Positions 1 through 10,611 of a stretch of DNA of 60,000 nucleotides are shown here, piece by piece (position 1 is the first letter of the stretch; each line of letters begins with the position of its first letter). This DNA comes from Adiantum capillus-veneris. Taxonomy: Eukaryota; Streptophyta; Polypodiopsida; Polypodiales; Pteridaceae. A model generated the notes under the pieces. It was not told the DNA's origin. It did no database searches and saw only the letters and a program-made list of their open reading frames with translations. The position numbers and the translations under genes were made by a program. Location: contig CM043966.1 of NCBI GenBank assembly GCA_014529385.2, positions 104,421,087 to 104,481,086 of the forward strand, given 5' to 3'.

Positions 1-503
1 TTGGAGGTATCTGCATTTGAAATACTCGTCTATTTCCTACCCTCTGCTGTGAAGACAAAAGATGTCCCCGACCCACCAGGATCCGACGACCCCTTGTTGT
101 CTTGAGCCTCTGAGGTCGCCCCGTCGGGATGCATGTCAACGACAAATATAACCCACTGCAACCCCCCGGAGGACCCAACAATCATTTGGCAACTACAACA
201 CGTACCACATTGCTTAAGCGTCTAAGGCCACGGTGCTAAAGAGATAACAGCTCACACTCCCCACAAAAAGCACGCTAATTTTTTAGAAGGTCGCTTCCAA
301 AGCTAAAGTGAGGCTAGGCTATGTACTCGTGATGAATCAAACGGACACTCAGTGATCTCATCAGCCGAGACTCCATCTAAGCCCCTATAGAAAACTCTTA
401 ATAGCTAATACAACGAGACAAAAACATCATGGAAGCATCAATAGTATTTTAGGGGAATGCAATTTAAACAAGCCAACACTAACGCGCAAACGACATCACT
501 GCC

Positions 504-558
<55 letters not shown>

Positions 559-936
559 CTTTGGCAATGCAGATGAGAGAGAGATAGAGAGCAAGATACC
601 CTATTTTTATTAGTAAGCCTAAAAAATAGCTTAAAAAACTTAAAAGAATGCCTAAAAAATGTGTGCACAATTTGGTAGGCACTATGCCTATATCACTTCT
701 TGCTTGTCCACCTTCTCAGCCTCAACCATATTGGAAGAAAAGTACTTGATGGCTTTGGAAAAATCAAAGTTTAGTAGGGAATGGAATACTCGTTAAAGTG
801 GCCAAAACAGAAGATGGTCCTTTGACACCAAATATGCCACATCACTATATGTCTCAGAGCGGATATGCAGGCCCTTGCGTTCTCTCATTATAATATCTCT
901 CAAGGAGAAGGGTTATACAGAGGCCTTATGTATTTA
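1..936. other. Unannotated flank of the gypsy element
   Basis: No coding similarity is recognisable on either strand. The only structure seen is a (GA)n tract at 508-556. The last five bases, ATTTA at 932-936, are the probable left target-site duplication of the Ty3/gypsy element that starts at 937. Confidence 0.5.
508..556. repeat. (GA)n microsatellite
   Basis: About 24 uninterrupted GA dinucleotides. Predicted peptides of Ser-Leu or Arg-Glu repeats across it are artefacts of the repeat. Confidence 0.95.
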
Positions 937-1532
937 TGTCATAATAATCAATATCTAATTCTCCTAAATGATTTTAAACTGATCATTTAATATGGGGAAG
1001 TGCCAGGGGAGAAAAAGCTAGAATATTGGTTAAGCTAACAAACCGGCCACAATAGGGATCCAAAGGAGGGTAAATAGGGATCCAAAAGGGGGGCCATCTG
1101 CAAAAGAGCAATGTGCACCAATGGGCTTAAAAGACCCTAAGGTTCAGCCCATTAAGACTTCAAAAATGCCAAGGTTCCAAAATTCAAAAGTTCTGTCCAA
1201 ATGTCAAAAACCTAGGAAATTCGATGCTTTGTGTGTGTCCCGAAAGTCTTCAACCATCCCTACATAGGAGGGGGCGAGCCCTAGAAGTAGGAGATGGGAT
1301 AGAAACTCACACACACACACATACAAGTTCCCTTTACACAAAGGAAAAGAGGGACACATGTCAGAAGACTATCACTTATGCTACTTAATTTCCATTGGCT
1401 AGGCATGGTGAGGTCCAATGAGGTGTGAGGATGAGCAAATAGCAAGGGGGGTCGACCAAGAGAGAGAGGGGGCTGATTTTTGCAAGGCAATATCACACTC
1501 ACACTCACACAATCTCATGTGTGAAGCAAGAA

Positions 1533-1583
<51 letters not shown>

Positions 1584-2177
1584 TCTCAAGCTTTAATGGA
1601 AAGCTTACCAGCTACTCCAAGCTTGTGAGAAGGGAGGCCTACACCAACAACTCTTGGCTTTGTGATGCTAATATGAGTGATTATGTGAGGAGATGTACAT
1701 CTTTCTCGTAAGAATACTCCTTCTTCCTCTCAATCTACTCTCATACCCCGCTAGCTCTCACCATCTTCGAAGGTGTGTGAGGTCTTGGGTCTGAGACCAT
1801 GAGAGAATTGATGTTGTGTTTGATCAGTGTTTTGCTTAGTGCATGACGTTTACGTCTTCATTGCACTAGCTAGTATTGAAGGAACACAAAGAATTGTATT
1901 GTAAAATGTCTCTCTTGATGGGAGAAACAATAATACAAAGCCTTTGGGAGGGGGGGCCGGCTCCATGCAAATCCGGTCCTCAATTGTTGTCAATTTCTTA
2001 ATTTCTCTCTCTTTTGAAGTATGTTCATGCTATCTAACTAGGTGTTATACTTTTTGTTGCTCTTTCTCCACCCAAGCACTCTTGTTATTCTCATTAAGAA
2101 GCTATTCTAATGAAATGCTCACTATGTTCATGCTATTTTTCCGCTACACACAAGTTGCTAGGCCATTAAATGTTACA
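937..2177 (+). repeat. 5' LTR of the gypsy element
   Basis: Starts TGTCATAATAATC and ends ATGTTACA, matching 21039-22591 along most of its length. It is 1,241 bp against 1,553 bp for its partner, because two blocks of about 307 and 70 bp present in the 3' LTR are missing. It carries a (CT)24 tract at 1534-1581 where the partner has about five CT units. The peptide readable across 1418-1711 is a product of that tract, not a gene. Confidence 0.92.
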
Positions 2178-2178
2178 T

Positions 2179-2190
2179 TGGTAGCAGAGC
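2179..2190 (+). promoter_or_regulatory. Primer-binding site (initiator-Met tRNA type)
   Basis: TGGTAGCAGAGC lies 1 base after the LTR end. It differs by one base from TGGTATCAGAGC, the plant iMet-tRNA primer site seen intact in the copia element of this window (41671-41682). Confidence 0.8.
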
Positions 2191-2587
2191 ACAAGGTTTC
2201 TCTTTTCTTGCTCAAGAAGGGAGGTCCTCAAGCTAGCTATAAATGGTTGGTACTATTAATTGCATGTGAGTAAGTAGAATAGGGATTTTTCAGCCTTGCG
2301 GTGCGCTTGCCTTTGTGCAGTTAACGGGGCATCACCATCGAGAGCTATGGTCTTAATAATGGAGTCTTACAGGGCTTGCCTACGGCTTAACCACTATTGA
2401 GCTATTAGAAGCTTGACACGACCGGTGTTGTTTTGGTGTTGAACAACCCTCTCTTCTATTCCTTGCAATTAATGGTATTCGAGCCACGCGAGCCACGGGT
2501 ACAGTAGCTTGAGTGCTTTTTCTAAAGGGGTAAAGAGGAGTAGCAACTAAGGCTTGAAGTGCCAAAGTACACCTAAAAGTTGTTAGA

Positions 2588-4190
2588 ATGGATGACAATA
2601 GTAAAGAGAGTGAAATTAATGTTGATAACTTTGATTTTGCTAATGAACAAGCTACTAATGATGCCCCAATGCTTGTTAACTATCTTGTTTCTAGGCTTCA
2701 ACAATCCATGGGCAATCCATCCCTCCAAAGTGAAGTGCAACGGGAGCTTCGTGCTCATGGGATTCTCTAAGCTCCCCACCATGACGAGAGAGCACCTAGG
2801 AAGCCTCCTTGCGAGACTTCCAAATGAGGCCTCTCTCCAATTCGGGAAGAAGAAGAGGATCCATATGAAGGGCTCCGAAATTTTCTCCTTGATGACGCAT
2901 CTCCTTTTCAAAGGAGAATTCAAGAGCCTCCACCGAAGGAACGAGAAAGAAGTGAGTCTCTCGCCACCTCCGCGGAGATGGCTCCACGAAGACGGCGGGC
3001 TAAACGCTCTCCATCACCTCCAAAACGGAGAAGACCATCGCATACTTCTCCACACCATACTTCAAAGAGGGATGACAAAAAGCAAGAGAAAAAAAAAGGC
3101 GAGAAAGAGGACACCCTCTTCTCCATCTTCTTCATCCTCTTCCTCTTATGAAAGTGATGGTGAAGACAATGAAGATCAAGGCAAGAAAAAGCCGAGAAAG
3201 AGCACCCTCTTCTCCATCTTCTTCAAATTCTTCATCTTCTAAAGAAAGTGATGGTGCAACCTTTGAACCATCAAAAATAAGATGCCATAGGAAATCCTAA
3301 GCCACATGGAAGAGGTCGTCCAAGCTCCAGAAGTTCAAAGAGGGAGGGAAGAGCATCTCTTTCCTTACCTACGATGGCACCTTTGGTGCTACGGACAAAG
3401 TCTTGGCCTTTATCCAACAATTCGATGTGGCGTTTGGAGATGAAGGCTTCACGGAGTCCTGTAAGCTACACCATGTAGCTATGCACTTTCAAACGTCTAC
3501 CCCAGATAATGGTGGTCTAGCCTACGGGCCATTGGTGAAGCTCCACAAACATGGAAAGCTTTAAGAGCTTTCATTATGAAGCAGTTTTTGGCCACCGATG
3601 CCAAAGACAAAGTACTCATTGAATGGCGAATCTTGAAGCTCTCTCCCTACAAATCCGTTCACAAATATGTAGACAAGTTTTGGGATTTACAACTCAAAGC
3701 CACTATCTTCAAGAATTTGGATTTTGGAGAGCAAAAGCATCAATTTTGTGCGAGCTTAACTGAAGAAATGGCGGAGTATGTCAACTCCCAAAGGCCACAC
3801 ACCATATCGGCGGTTATACACCATACTATGGTGTCCTGTCGAATCAATTTCCAAACGGGGGCTAAAAGAAATGCTAAGCCCAGAGAAAACAAGGGTTCCA
3901 ATGATCCTAAGGGGAAGGACGATGTCGAAAAGTCGCCTAAGGGCAACTCCAACAAAGCTAAAGAGAAGGGATTTTATAAAGGAAAAAATAAACTCTCTCC
4001 TGAAGAGCTTGAGCGTTATCGCAAGCATAACCGATGTTTCAAGTGCGGCGAGAAAGGGCATGCACACCACCCTTGTCCCCAAAAGAACACCCACCATGAA
4101 CCTCCTAGAGCTCCCTTGGTCGAAATCCAAGAGGATAAAATTCACCACAAAGGATCTCCTCTATGCCATGCTTGGGGAAAGGTAAAAGAA
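2588..4190 (+). pseudogene. Gypsy gag polyprotein, frameshifted
   Basis: The capsid/nucleocapsid part of the chromovirus. It probably starts at the ATG at 2588 (MDDNSKESE), and the first frame stops at 2768. The protein then continues in other frames: an Arg/Ser-rich linker around 2980-3200, the retrotransposon gag core at about 3350-3880 (FLTYDGTFGATDKVLAFIQQ, then AFIMKQFLATDAKDK), and a zinc knuckle CFKCGEKGHAHHPC near 4035-4076. The knuckle has the CX2CX4HX4C spacing that binds RNA. At least three frame changes are needed to read through, so no functional Gag is made. The order and motifs are those of Ty3/gypsy elements. Confidence 0.85.
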
Positions 4191-4465
4191 CATGATTCTT
4201 TTATTCTCTTTGACCCTGGTTCTACTCACAATTGTATATCTATAGAGTTGGCCACCAAGCTAGGCATACAAGCTAGGCATTCATTAGACGAACCAAGCAA
4301 CACCTCCAGGTAATATTTCAAGTTCTAAGAGAGAATAAACTTTATGTTATCGAAAGAAAAATGAATTTTTCTTACAAGAGATTCAGTATTTAGGTCACAT
4401 TATCTCTCAAGATGGCATCCAAATGGATCCATCAAAGTTGGAGGTAATAAAAGGATGGCCCATTA
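4191..4465 (+). pseudogene. Gypsy protease fragment joined to the end of RT
   Basis: An aspartic-protease active-site stretch, FILFDPGSTHNCIS (DPGST in place of the usual D-S/T-G), lies at about 4197-4240. From about 4305, in another frame, come the late RT palm (HLQVIFQVLRENKLY) and thumb (QYLGHIISQDGIQMDPSKLE) blocks. Everything between, including the catalytic YxDD motif, is absent, so an internal deletion fused protease to late RT near 4295. The sequence stops inside the RT/RNase H connection at 4465, where the inverted-repeat element begins. It resumes at 18594. Confidence 0.82.
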
Positions 4466-4492
4466 GGAGAAAGTTGGACTCACTTTTGGGCC
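4466..4492 (+). repeat. Left terminal inverted repeat
   Basis: 27 bp, an exact reverse complement of 18565-18591. With the flanking ATTA/TAAT the symmetry reaches 31 bp, and it ends abruptly inside the element. Confidence 0.93.
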
Positions 4493-4751
4493 ATTCAGTT
4501 CTAGAGAGAGAGTGCACTCGACCAATGAGACTGCACTTGACCAATGAGGAAGAGGCTAACATTATGTTGAAAATCGACATTTTGGAGCCAAGCTCTTTTA
4601 GAAAAAAGGGAGAAAATATTATTTTTTTTCATTAAATTGTGTAATTTCACGCTTTCAAGGCATAAATACCATAAGTCGTACTAACTCTGTACCGACGAAT
4701 TTCAAAACTTTCATTGAAGACTCTATCTAGTATCTATGTTCTCGCCCAAAT

Positions 4752-6030
4752 ATGACTTTGAGTAGCTCTACTTCCCTCTCAAAACTTCTTCCCTTTTTCA
4801 TATTCGCGCTAACCTTTCTGTGTATTTTAGTGCACACCATGACTTCTTCTCCAAGGCATAGCACTACCATTGACTCTGTTAGCATTTTAACAGTTATACT
4901 ACAGATGATCAAGCATGGATACCATCTCGAATAACTATCGGAAGTTGGTTTCTACTGCAAACTAGGAGGAGGAAGAGGAGGCAACACAATGATTGTGGGA
5001 GGCTTTCAAGGGACAAGTTAAAGAGTTTAAAGTGTGTGCACAAAGCAAGCGAGTGAAAGAGGTCCTCATACAACATAGTTTCCAGTATGCAGACTTAAGG
5101 TTGCAAACATCTCCTCCAAGTTTTCCACGGCATCGACCCAACTGTAAGTTATATTGAGCATCTCACTTAGTGCATGATTATATTCGAAGGTTAAGTGGTG
5201 GATATCATCTTTGGTATGTTTCAGATATTTATCCATCGACAGATTGGCAACTAGTTGAGAGCATAGTTGGGATTTTTTATGCTTTCCATGCATTTATTGG
5301 TGAGCAAATGTACCGAGGAAGACAACACAAGGAACTTGCAGATAATGGAATATTCTTTTATGATATGTCGTATTTGGAACTGAGAACTTCCATTGGTTGG
5401 GGTCGTGTAGCTCCTTTGTCACTTCCATCCTTTGACAGCAAGGATTGGTCTTTGCCAGCTTTGCAAACTAGTGAAAGCTTTAGGAATAATTTGTTTCAGG
5501 ATATACAAAAGTCCCTCAAGTATTCAATTGCCACAAAAATAGTTCGGCTCACACTATTTATGCCTCTTGAAGTGTTTGTAGATTTCTTCTTTGATGAGCA
5601 AATAAGAACTATTTTGCAAAAGAAGTCCATAATTTGCAAGTTCATTTTAAGCTCTCAAAATTTCATAGTGTCGGTTTACTATTTTAGATATCATCTTCTT
5701 AGTGGGCAGCTTATTCCACTCGACCAAGATACAGAGTCTAGCCTCTAGAACAAGGTATATCTACTTTCAAGACGGCCTACTTACTGTGATGGAGACAATG
5801 TCAAGCACAACTCTTGCACAGCTCAGGCTAGATCTTACATGTGAAGGACTTCCACTTTTGCCAAGATTGTATGCATTCAGTTGAAGAACAGAAAGGTGCT
5901 TACTAAATGGATGAATTTTGATTGTCTTTAATACATTAAGACATAGAATCTACCTTTTTCTTGTTTTCAGATTCCAAGACACAAGGAGAAAACAACATTG
6001 TGCAAGGAGTCACTCTCAAATACACTTCAC
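4752..6030 (+). CDS. Unrecognised gene of the inverted-repeat element
   Basis: I do not recognise the product. The longest open stretch is 5170-5748 (192 codons, start MHDYIRRLSGGYHLWYV). It looks coding: mixed composition, aromatic-rich, no simple repeat. An upstream stretch at 4752-4934 (MTLSSSTSLSKLLPFFIFAL) could be a signal-anchor-like hydrophobic exon. The pyrimidine-rich run and TTTTAG at about 5672-5688, followed by YHLLSGQLIPLDQD, looks like an intron acceptor. A further open piece lies at 5702-5884 and another follows 5970 (ENNIVQGVTLKYTSLD). Exon joins were not resolved. It is the leftmost cargo gene and the only one on its side reading inward on the + strand. Confidence 0.4.
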
Positions 6031-6360
6031 TTGATTGCTTCCGTCGGAAGCTAGGTCACATACCTTGTGCATGCAATGAGCTTTGATTCCATGCAAACCA
6101 TGATGTACTCTTCAAAATGACTAATACAGAGACATTTTGTGCCGCTTAAACAATGTTTAAAAAATGTACACTTTTCATTGTCTCAAAACTTTACAAATTG
6201 TGTTGTTTCTGTCAAGATGTATACAAGTTATTGCTCCCTTTCCCTGCTACTGCTCCCCTGTCCTCTCCCCCGGTTTGTGCCATTGGTCCCCTGTCCTCTC
6301 CCCCGGTTGTTGCCACTGGTCCCCTATCCTCTCCCCTGGTTGTTGTCACTGGTTGGTCCC

Positions 6361-7335
6361 CTACCCTCTCCCTTGGTTGCTGCCACCGCTCTCCTGCCCT
6401 CTGCCCCGGTTGCTGCTACTTCTCCCTTTAGGGACGCTGGTCTTGGGCATCCTTTTGCGTCGTTTGAAATCATCGGCCTCTTCCATGGCTTCCCATGCAT
6501 CTGGCACCTGTGAAGCTTCCCTCTGTTCTTGCTCTTGCCGTTGACATGTAGCCCATTCCTCTACTTCTGCGGCGTCCACATAATATTGATTTATTGCTCC
6601 TTGCATATTTCGAACCTATTCTTGAGTCTGATTATAGCGCTGCGTCATTTCGTTAACGCGAGCCTGTTTGAACTCCTTAGCTCTCTCCCCTTTCTCTCTT
6701 GTACGTTTGTTTACCGAGATTATAATATGGTGGATGGCTATTACACAAAAATGTCGCACATCGTTGGGGGTGTAGTTATGCAATTGAAGTTCCTGTAGAA
6801 GCGTGATAATAGGAAAGTAAGTAAAGATGTTGCTTCTTTAATACAAATGTTGTAGCAAACAATGAAACAACACGATTACTTACGTTCGGTATATCCAAAA
6901 TTTGATTGAGGGCAACAAGGCATTCAAACAAGTTTGCCAGCCACAAATATAGTCATCAACCTGCGTGGGCACAGTTACCCGTTCGTGCCGGATGGTATTC
7001 CCTAGATCATGTTCTAACAAAACATGCTCTACACAGCATACAAGTTTTTTCGCGGCACTACATACGTAACCACTTGAGTCAGTAACACGTTACAAAGAGA
7101 CACTACTTCCAAATGTACCTAGATGTGCCTTACGTTTTTACAGGAACGTCAAACACCTTGCTTTGCTCGGAGTTTGCGTAGTAGACAATCTTATCTTCAA
7201 TGTCAAATAACAACAGACTCCAATGATCACTACACCAAAACCATCAAAGATGAGGAGAAAGATCCTAAATCCAACATGGTTTTTACAAGGCAAGAAGAAA
7301 CTCACGATTGATTGTATGCAGTGAAGAAAGCACAC
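6361..7335 (-). pseudogene. C48 (Ulp1/SENP)-like cysteine protease remnant with coiled C-terminal part
   Basis: Three blocks on the - strand recall the C48 family. A His-Trp block, DHWSLLLFDIEDKIVYYANS, lies at 7228-7169 (catalytic His at 7223-7225). An oxyanion Gln and catalytic Cys, VPTQVDDYICGWQTC, lie near 6972-6928 with the family's Q-x5-C spacing (Gln 6961-6963, Cys 6943-6945). The family Asp after YY is not conserved: A-N is read instead. A GT-AG intron candidate (6883-6793) is followed by a Lys/Glu-rich segment to a stop at 6361, with an in-frame TAG at 6616-6618. Exon phases do not join cleanly, so this copy is probably dead. Such proteases cleave SUMO or polyproteins, and they also occur as cargo in plant MULE and CACTA elements. 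The protease call rests on motifs only. Confidence 0.55.
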
Positions 7336-7823
7336 TAGATCAAAATTGACTCTACTAAACTAGCCCATCAGAGCCAAAAAGGCAACTCCACTGTTCTGCA
7401 GCATAGGCGATATCAGCGGATCTATTACGTATATTTTGTTTTGAACCTCAGGGGGCAGAAGTGAGATAGCGTGTCTAACATGAATCAATGGTAGAGATTC
7501 GACTTAAGATATTTCAACAGGCTGTCACTACCACAAACCCATGAGTCAATACCGAGCGACTGGGGCAGCTATCGAAATCCATAACCCACTGACTCGCTTG
7601 GTATTGACCCATGTCTTAGCGGTAGTGAGCCATCTAATGAACCAAGAAAAACTTGAGACGTAACAAAGCAACGTTGACGGCTGCGGCGAAGACATGGGTC
7701 AATACCAAGTGAGTGGTATCACTATCCTATTTCATAAGCCACCGACTCGCTTGGTATTGACCCATGTCTTGGTAGTGAGCCATTTAATGAACCAACCATA
7801 ACTTATAAAGAGCTTGAGAAGTA
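7336..7823. repeat. Two long hairpins upstream of the protease-like gene (family A)
   Basis: The first hairpin (about 7527-7629) has arms reading CCATGAGTCAATACCGAGCG and ACTCGCTTGGTATTGACC. The second (about 7690-7778) has arms around GACATGGGTCAATACCAAG and its complement. The unit recurs about 160 bp apart. The arm core GGTCAATACCAAGCGA is shared with the arrays at 8980-9530 and 12970-13790. No coding sequence is seen in the interval. Confidence 0.8.
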
Positions 7824-8468
7824 TCACAAAGCAATGTTGACGACCCCATCCATTGCGTTGGAGTTGGTGAAACTGCTCCTCATTGGATGACCCTTATGAA
7901 GTAGAGCCTTTCCCTTGCCTTTCTTGAGCTTTATCGGTGGCTGCCTCAGCTCCTCCTTAACAGGCACAGGGTCCTCCATAACAGGCACAGGGTCCTCCCT
8001 AACAGGCATAGGATCCTCCCTTACAAGCATAGGCTCCGGATCCTCCATGCCTTGCTCATTTTCCTTCATAATTGGTTCCACCCTGGCCTGCTCATGCCCC
8101 TCATCGGCTTGCTCATGCCTCTCATCAGCTTGCCCATCTGTGTCATTCCTCTTGACCCATGATTGTGTCCTTTTGCTGTTTAATCTAGCCTTAGAAGTTT
8201 CTTCAATGACCACCTCAGGGTCCACCCTGGCCTGCTCATGCCCCTCATCATCATCCTCCCTTACTGGCTCCGGATCCTCCATGACTTGCTCATTTTGGGG
8301 TCTAGCTGGCTCCTCCATAACTATCTCTGTTTCTTTCATGAATGCCTTGAGGTCCACCCTGGCTTGCTCATGCCCCTCTGCGGTTGGCTCAACCTGCCCA
8401 TCTGTGTCGTTTCTCTCAACCCTTGATCGTGTCCTTCTGCTGTTTAATTCAGCCCTAGAAGGTTCTGT
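7824..8468 (-). CDS. Acidic, internally repeated protein or tail domain
   Basis: An open frame of about 215 codons runs from just after a TAG (8469-8471) to the stop at 7824. It is rich in Glu, Asp, Pro and Arg. Two diverged copies of a block of about 65 residues are visible: LNSRRTRSRVERNDTDGQ... and LNSKRTQSWVKRNDTDGQ..., each followed by GHEQARV and MEDPEPV. The C-terminus has tandem REDPVPV-type heptads and then a basic stretch, KLKKGKGKALLHKG. It lies in exactly the same frame as the histone-fold region upstream (8541-8909), separated by only two TAG codons, so the two may once have been one protein. No enzymatic motif is seen. An acidic tail next to a histone fold suggests chromatin or histone handling, which is inference. 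Confidence 0.5.
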   Translation of the reverse strand, partial: TEPSRAELNSRRTRSRVERNDTDGQVEPTAEGHEQARVDLKAFMKETEIVMEEPARPQNEQVMEDPEPVREDDDEGHEQARVDPEVVIEETSKARLNSKRTQSWVKRNDTDGQADERHEQADEGHEQARVEPIMKENEQGMEDPEPMLVREDPMPVREDPVPVMEDPVPVKEELRQPPIKLKKGKGKALLHKGHPMRSSFTNSNAMDGVVNIAL

Positions 8469-8540
8469 CTATCGTGCACGAGTATGGAGAGGGGGGATGT
8501 TAAGAATATCCATTGTTCTCATATCCCGAATAGGTACTGG

Positions 8541-8909
8541 CTAAAGCAGCCCATTGTAGTGGAAGCGCAGCCTCTGAAGAGTGTCAAAATCCCGTGGCAT
8601 GATAGTAACGTGGTGTGCATGGGCAGCCAATATATATCCGTCACTGAAGAATTCAATGAGGTAGTCTTCTGCAATTTCTTGCGGGCAGAGAAGTGCACTG
8701 CTGGCTCATCGCATGCCGACTCTCCACTGCTGGCAAATCTCTCGCACTACTCGCTGAAAAGGAAGACGTGGAATAGCCGGTTGCACATGTCGTTCAATCC
8801 TTTGTAGCTCTTGTAGTACACCGCTGTGCGCCTCATATCGGCGTCTTCTTCCTTGAGCATTCAAAGAGTCACATGTTGCCCTTCTAGGCATGGCCTTTGC
8901 ACGAGGCAT
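8541..8909 (-). pseudogene. Divergent histone H3-fold protein carried by the transposon
   Basis: Reading 8909 to 8541 gives 122 codons (ATG MPRAKAMPRRATC..., natural-looking TAG at 8541-8543) that align over their length with histone H3. A short basic tail is followed by alpha-N (VLQELQRIERH), alpha-1 (RLPFQRVVREICQQW), loop 1, alpha-2 (ASSALLCPQEIAEDYLIEFF...), loop 2 (HVTIMPRD) and alpha-3 (FDTLQRLRF). RLPFQR-VREI and VTIMP-D are H3 hallmarks. The tail is about 14 residues shorter than canonical H3, and the usual K9, K14, K27 and K36 contexts are gone. One in-frame TGA (8706-8708) falls where H3 has Phe and CENH3 has Trp. Loop 1 has canonical H3 length, which argues against CENH3 although EDYL..FFSD resembles it. 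TTTGTAG just upstream of the ATG may be an intron acceptor. It sits 3' of a hairpin array. Confidence 0.85.
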
Positions 8910-8977
8910 CTCTACAAATAGCATAACAAAAAAAGACATGTCATTTGTCAGCACAAGGGACTTAAGATTTCACAAAA

Positions 8978-9530
8978 GGTAAGTACCAAGTGATCAGGTG
9001 CATCGAATAGAGTTTTCCTTCCCTTATTCGCTTGGTACTGGCCTCGGAAAAGTGTAATAGCAAACATCATTTATATTTTTTGAGGTCAGTACCAAGCGAA
9101 CAGGTGCATCAAAGAGAGTTTTCCTTCCCTTATTCGCTTGGTACTGACCTCAGAAAAGTGTAATAGCAAACATCATTTATATTTTCTAAGGTCATTACCA
9201 AGCAAACAGGTGCATCGAACAGAGTTTGCCTTCCCTTATTTGCTTGGTACTGACGTCAAAAAAGTGTAATGGCAAACATCATTTATATTTTCTGAGGTCA
9301 GTACCAAGCGAACAGGTGCATCGAATAGAGTTTTCCTTCCCTTATTTGCTTGGTACTGACCTCAAAAAAGTGTAATAGCAAACATCATTTATATTTTTTG
9401 AGGTCAGTACCAAGCAAACAGGTGCATCGAACAGAGTTTTCCTTCCCTTATTCGCTTGGTACTGACCTCAGAAAAATGTAATAGCAAACATCATTTATAT
9501 TTTTTGAGGTCAGTACCAAGCGAATAGGTG
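8978..9530. repeat. Tandem hairpin array, about 106-bp period (family B)
   Basis: Five full units start near 9083, 9189, 9295, 9401 and 9507, with a diverged unit before them. Each unit is an inverted repeat: GAGGTCAGTACCAAGCGAA, a GC-poor loop of about 35 bp, then TTCGCTTGGTACTGACCTC, followed by a constant spacer (AAAGTGTAATAGCAAACATC). The last unit is split by the LINE at 9539, and the array continues at 11307. It lies immediately upstream of the histone H3-fold gene on the - strand. Confidence 0.92.
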
Positions 9531-10042
9531 CAACAAACTACCAATGTGAAGTAGACGAACGAGAGCTCCAATGAACTCAAGATGAGTCCATGCTGACCTA
9601 ACTGTCATGTCGTGCCCTCCCATCACCTCCCCTAATCTAGGGGGGTGGTACCACTGCTTCTCCCTCCCACGTCTACCTCTCATGAAAACGCATGGCGGTA
9701 CTCCAACCCACCGCCTCACAGACCACTCATCAGCCAGAACCTAGGCCTTGCTTTTCAAGCATGTCCGTATAGTCTATTTAACCACAGTTTTTTAGAACCT
9801 CCCTTGTGCGCGTATGTTGCACGTGTCAATGCAAGGAACTTGCCGATACACCGCGTGCGAGCCACAAATGTCTCCAAGCACACAACAAGCCTAAACTAGT
9901 AAGCTCAAAGATGGCGATGGTGTGTCACTCACCGCTCTACGCTTGCTTCGTGGAGGATTCCTCGCCGCGAAGAAGTGGGAGACGCCGCTACGCCGCGCTC
10001 AACCGCCTCGCCGCCATCGTGCCGCCGCAATGCTCGATCGCG

Positions 10043-10043
<1 letters not shown>

Positions 10044-10133
<90 letters not shown>

Positions 10134-10146
10134 ACACACACACACA
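10044..10146. repeat. (CT)n followed by (CA)n microsatellite
   Basis: About 42 CT units run directly into a short CA tract, inside the LINE insertion. Confidence 0.95.
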
Positions 10147-10611
10147 AGGAGATGAAGAAGAAGAAGATGGAGATTGAGCAAGAGCACTCTTCAATTGCAC
10201 AAATGAGAGAATGAGTGAATTTTAGGTTTAGTTGACTTTTATATAAGCTCACCCCATTTACACTTGGGCGCCCATGCTTAGCCAACTAATCCCTTGAATG
10301 TTCCAGTTAGAGTGCGTCTCTCATCGGCGATCACTCTTACCCTTTTCCTATTGGACCGACAAGCCCAGTACCTGACTCTACAAGTAAATAATACAATGTC
10401 CGTCGTAGGTGATAGGGTGACCGTGAGCCGTGAGGGTTAACATCCCTCAAGGTTTTGCAGAGTAACTACAGGAAGCTTGGAAAAGTGGTGATGCCTTTCC
10501 AAGGGACACTCCCATAGTGCCAGCAGGACCGCATCCGGGCCCTCCTCATGAAGTCATCCCTTGGTCCTCCCCCGATGGTACCCTTAGCGTTCTCCACCGA
10601 CACAGCCGGGA

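Noticed and set aside
6139-6544. Forward-strand proline/leucine-rich frames
   Set aside because: They lie over tandem CCCCTGTCCTCTCCC repeats and opposite the C-terminal part of the reverse-strand protease-like gene.
8541-8909. Calling the histone-fold gene CENH3
   Set aside because: EDYL..FFSD is CENH3-like, but loop 1 has the canonical H3 length and the tail gives no support. Left as divergent H3-fold.
8978-9530. CRISPR-like array
   Set aside because: Regular palindromic repeats, but the units are near-identical throughout with no unique spacers, and the context is plant nuclear DNA.
9922-10285. Long open frames of Ser-Leu or Arg-Glu repeats
   Set aside because: They are translations of (CT)n/(GA)n tracts. 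The same happens at 508, 1534, 12626, 33051, 33835, 35507, 54409 and 57724.
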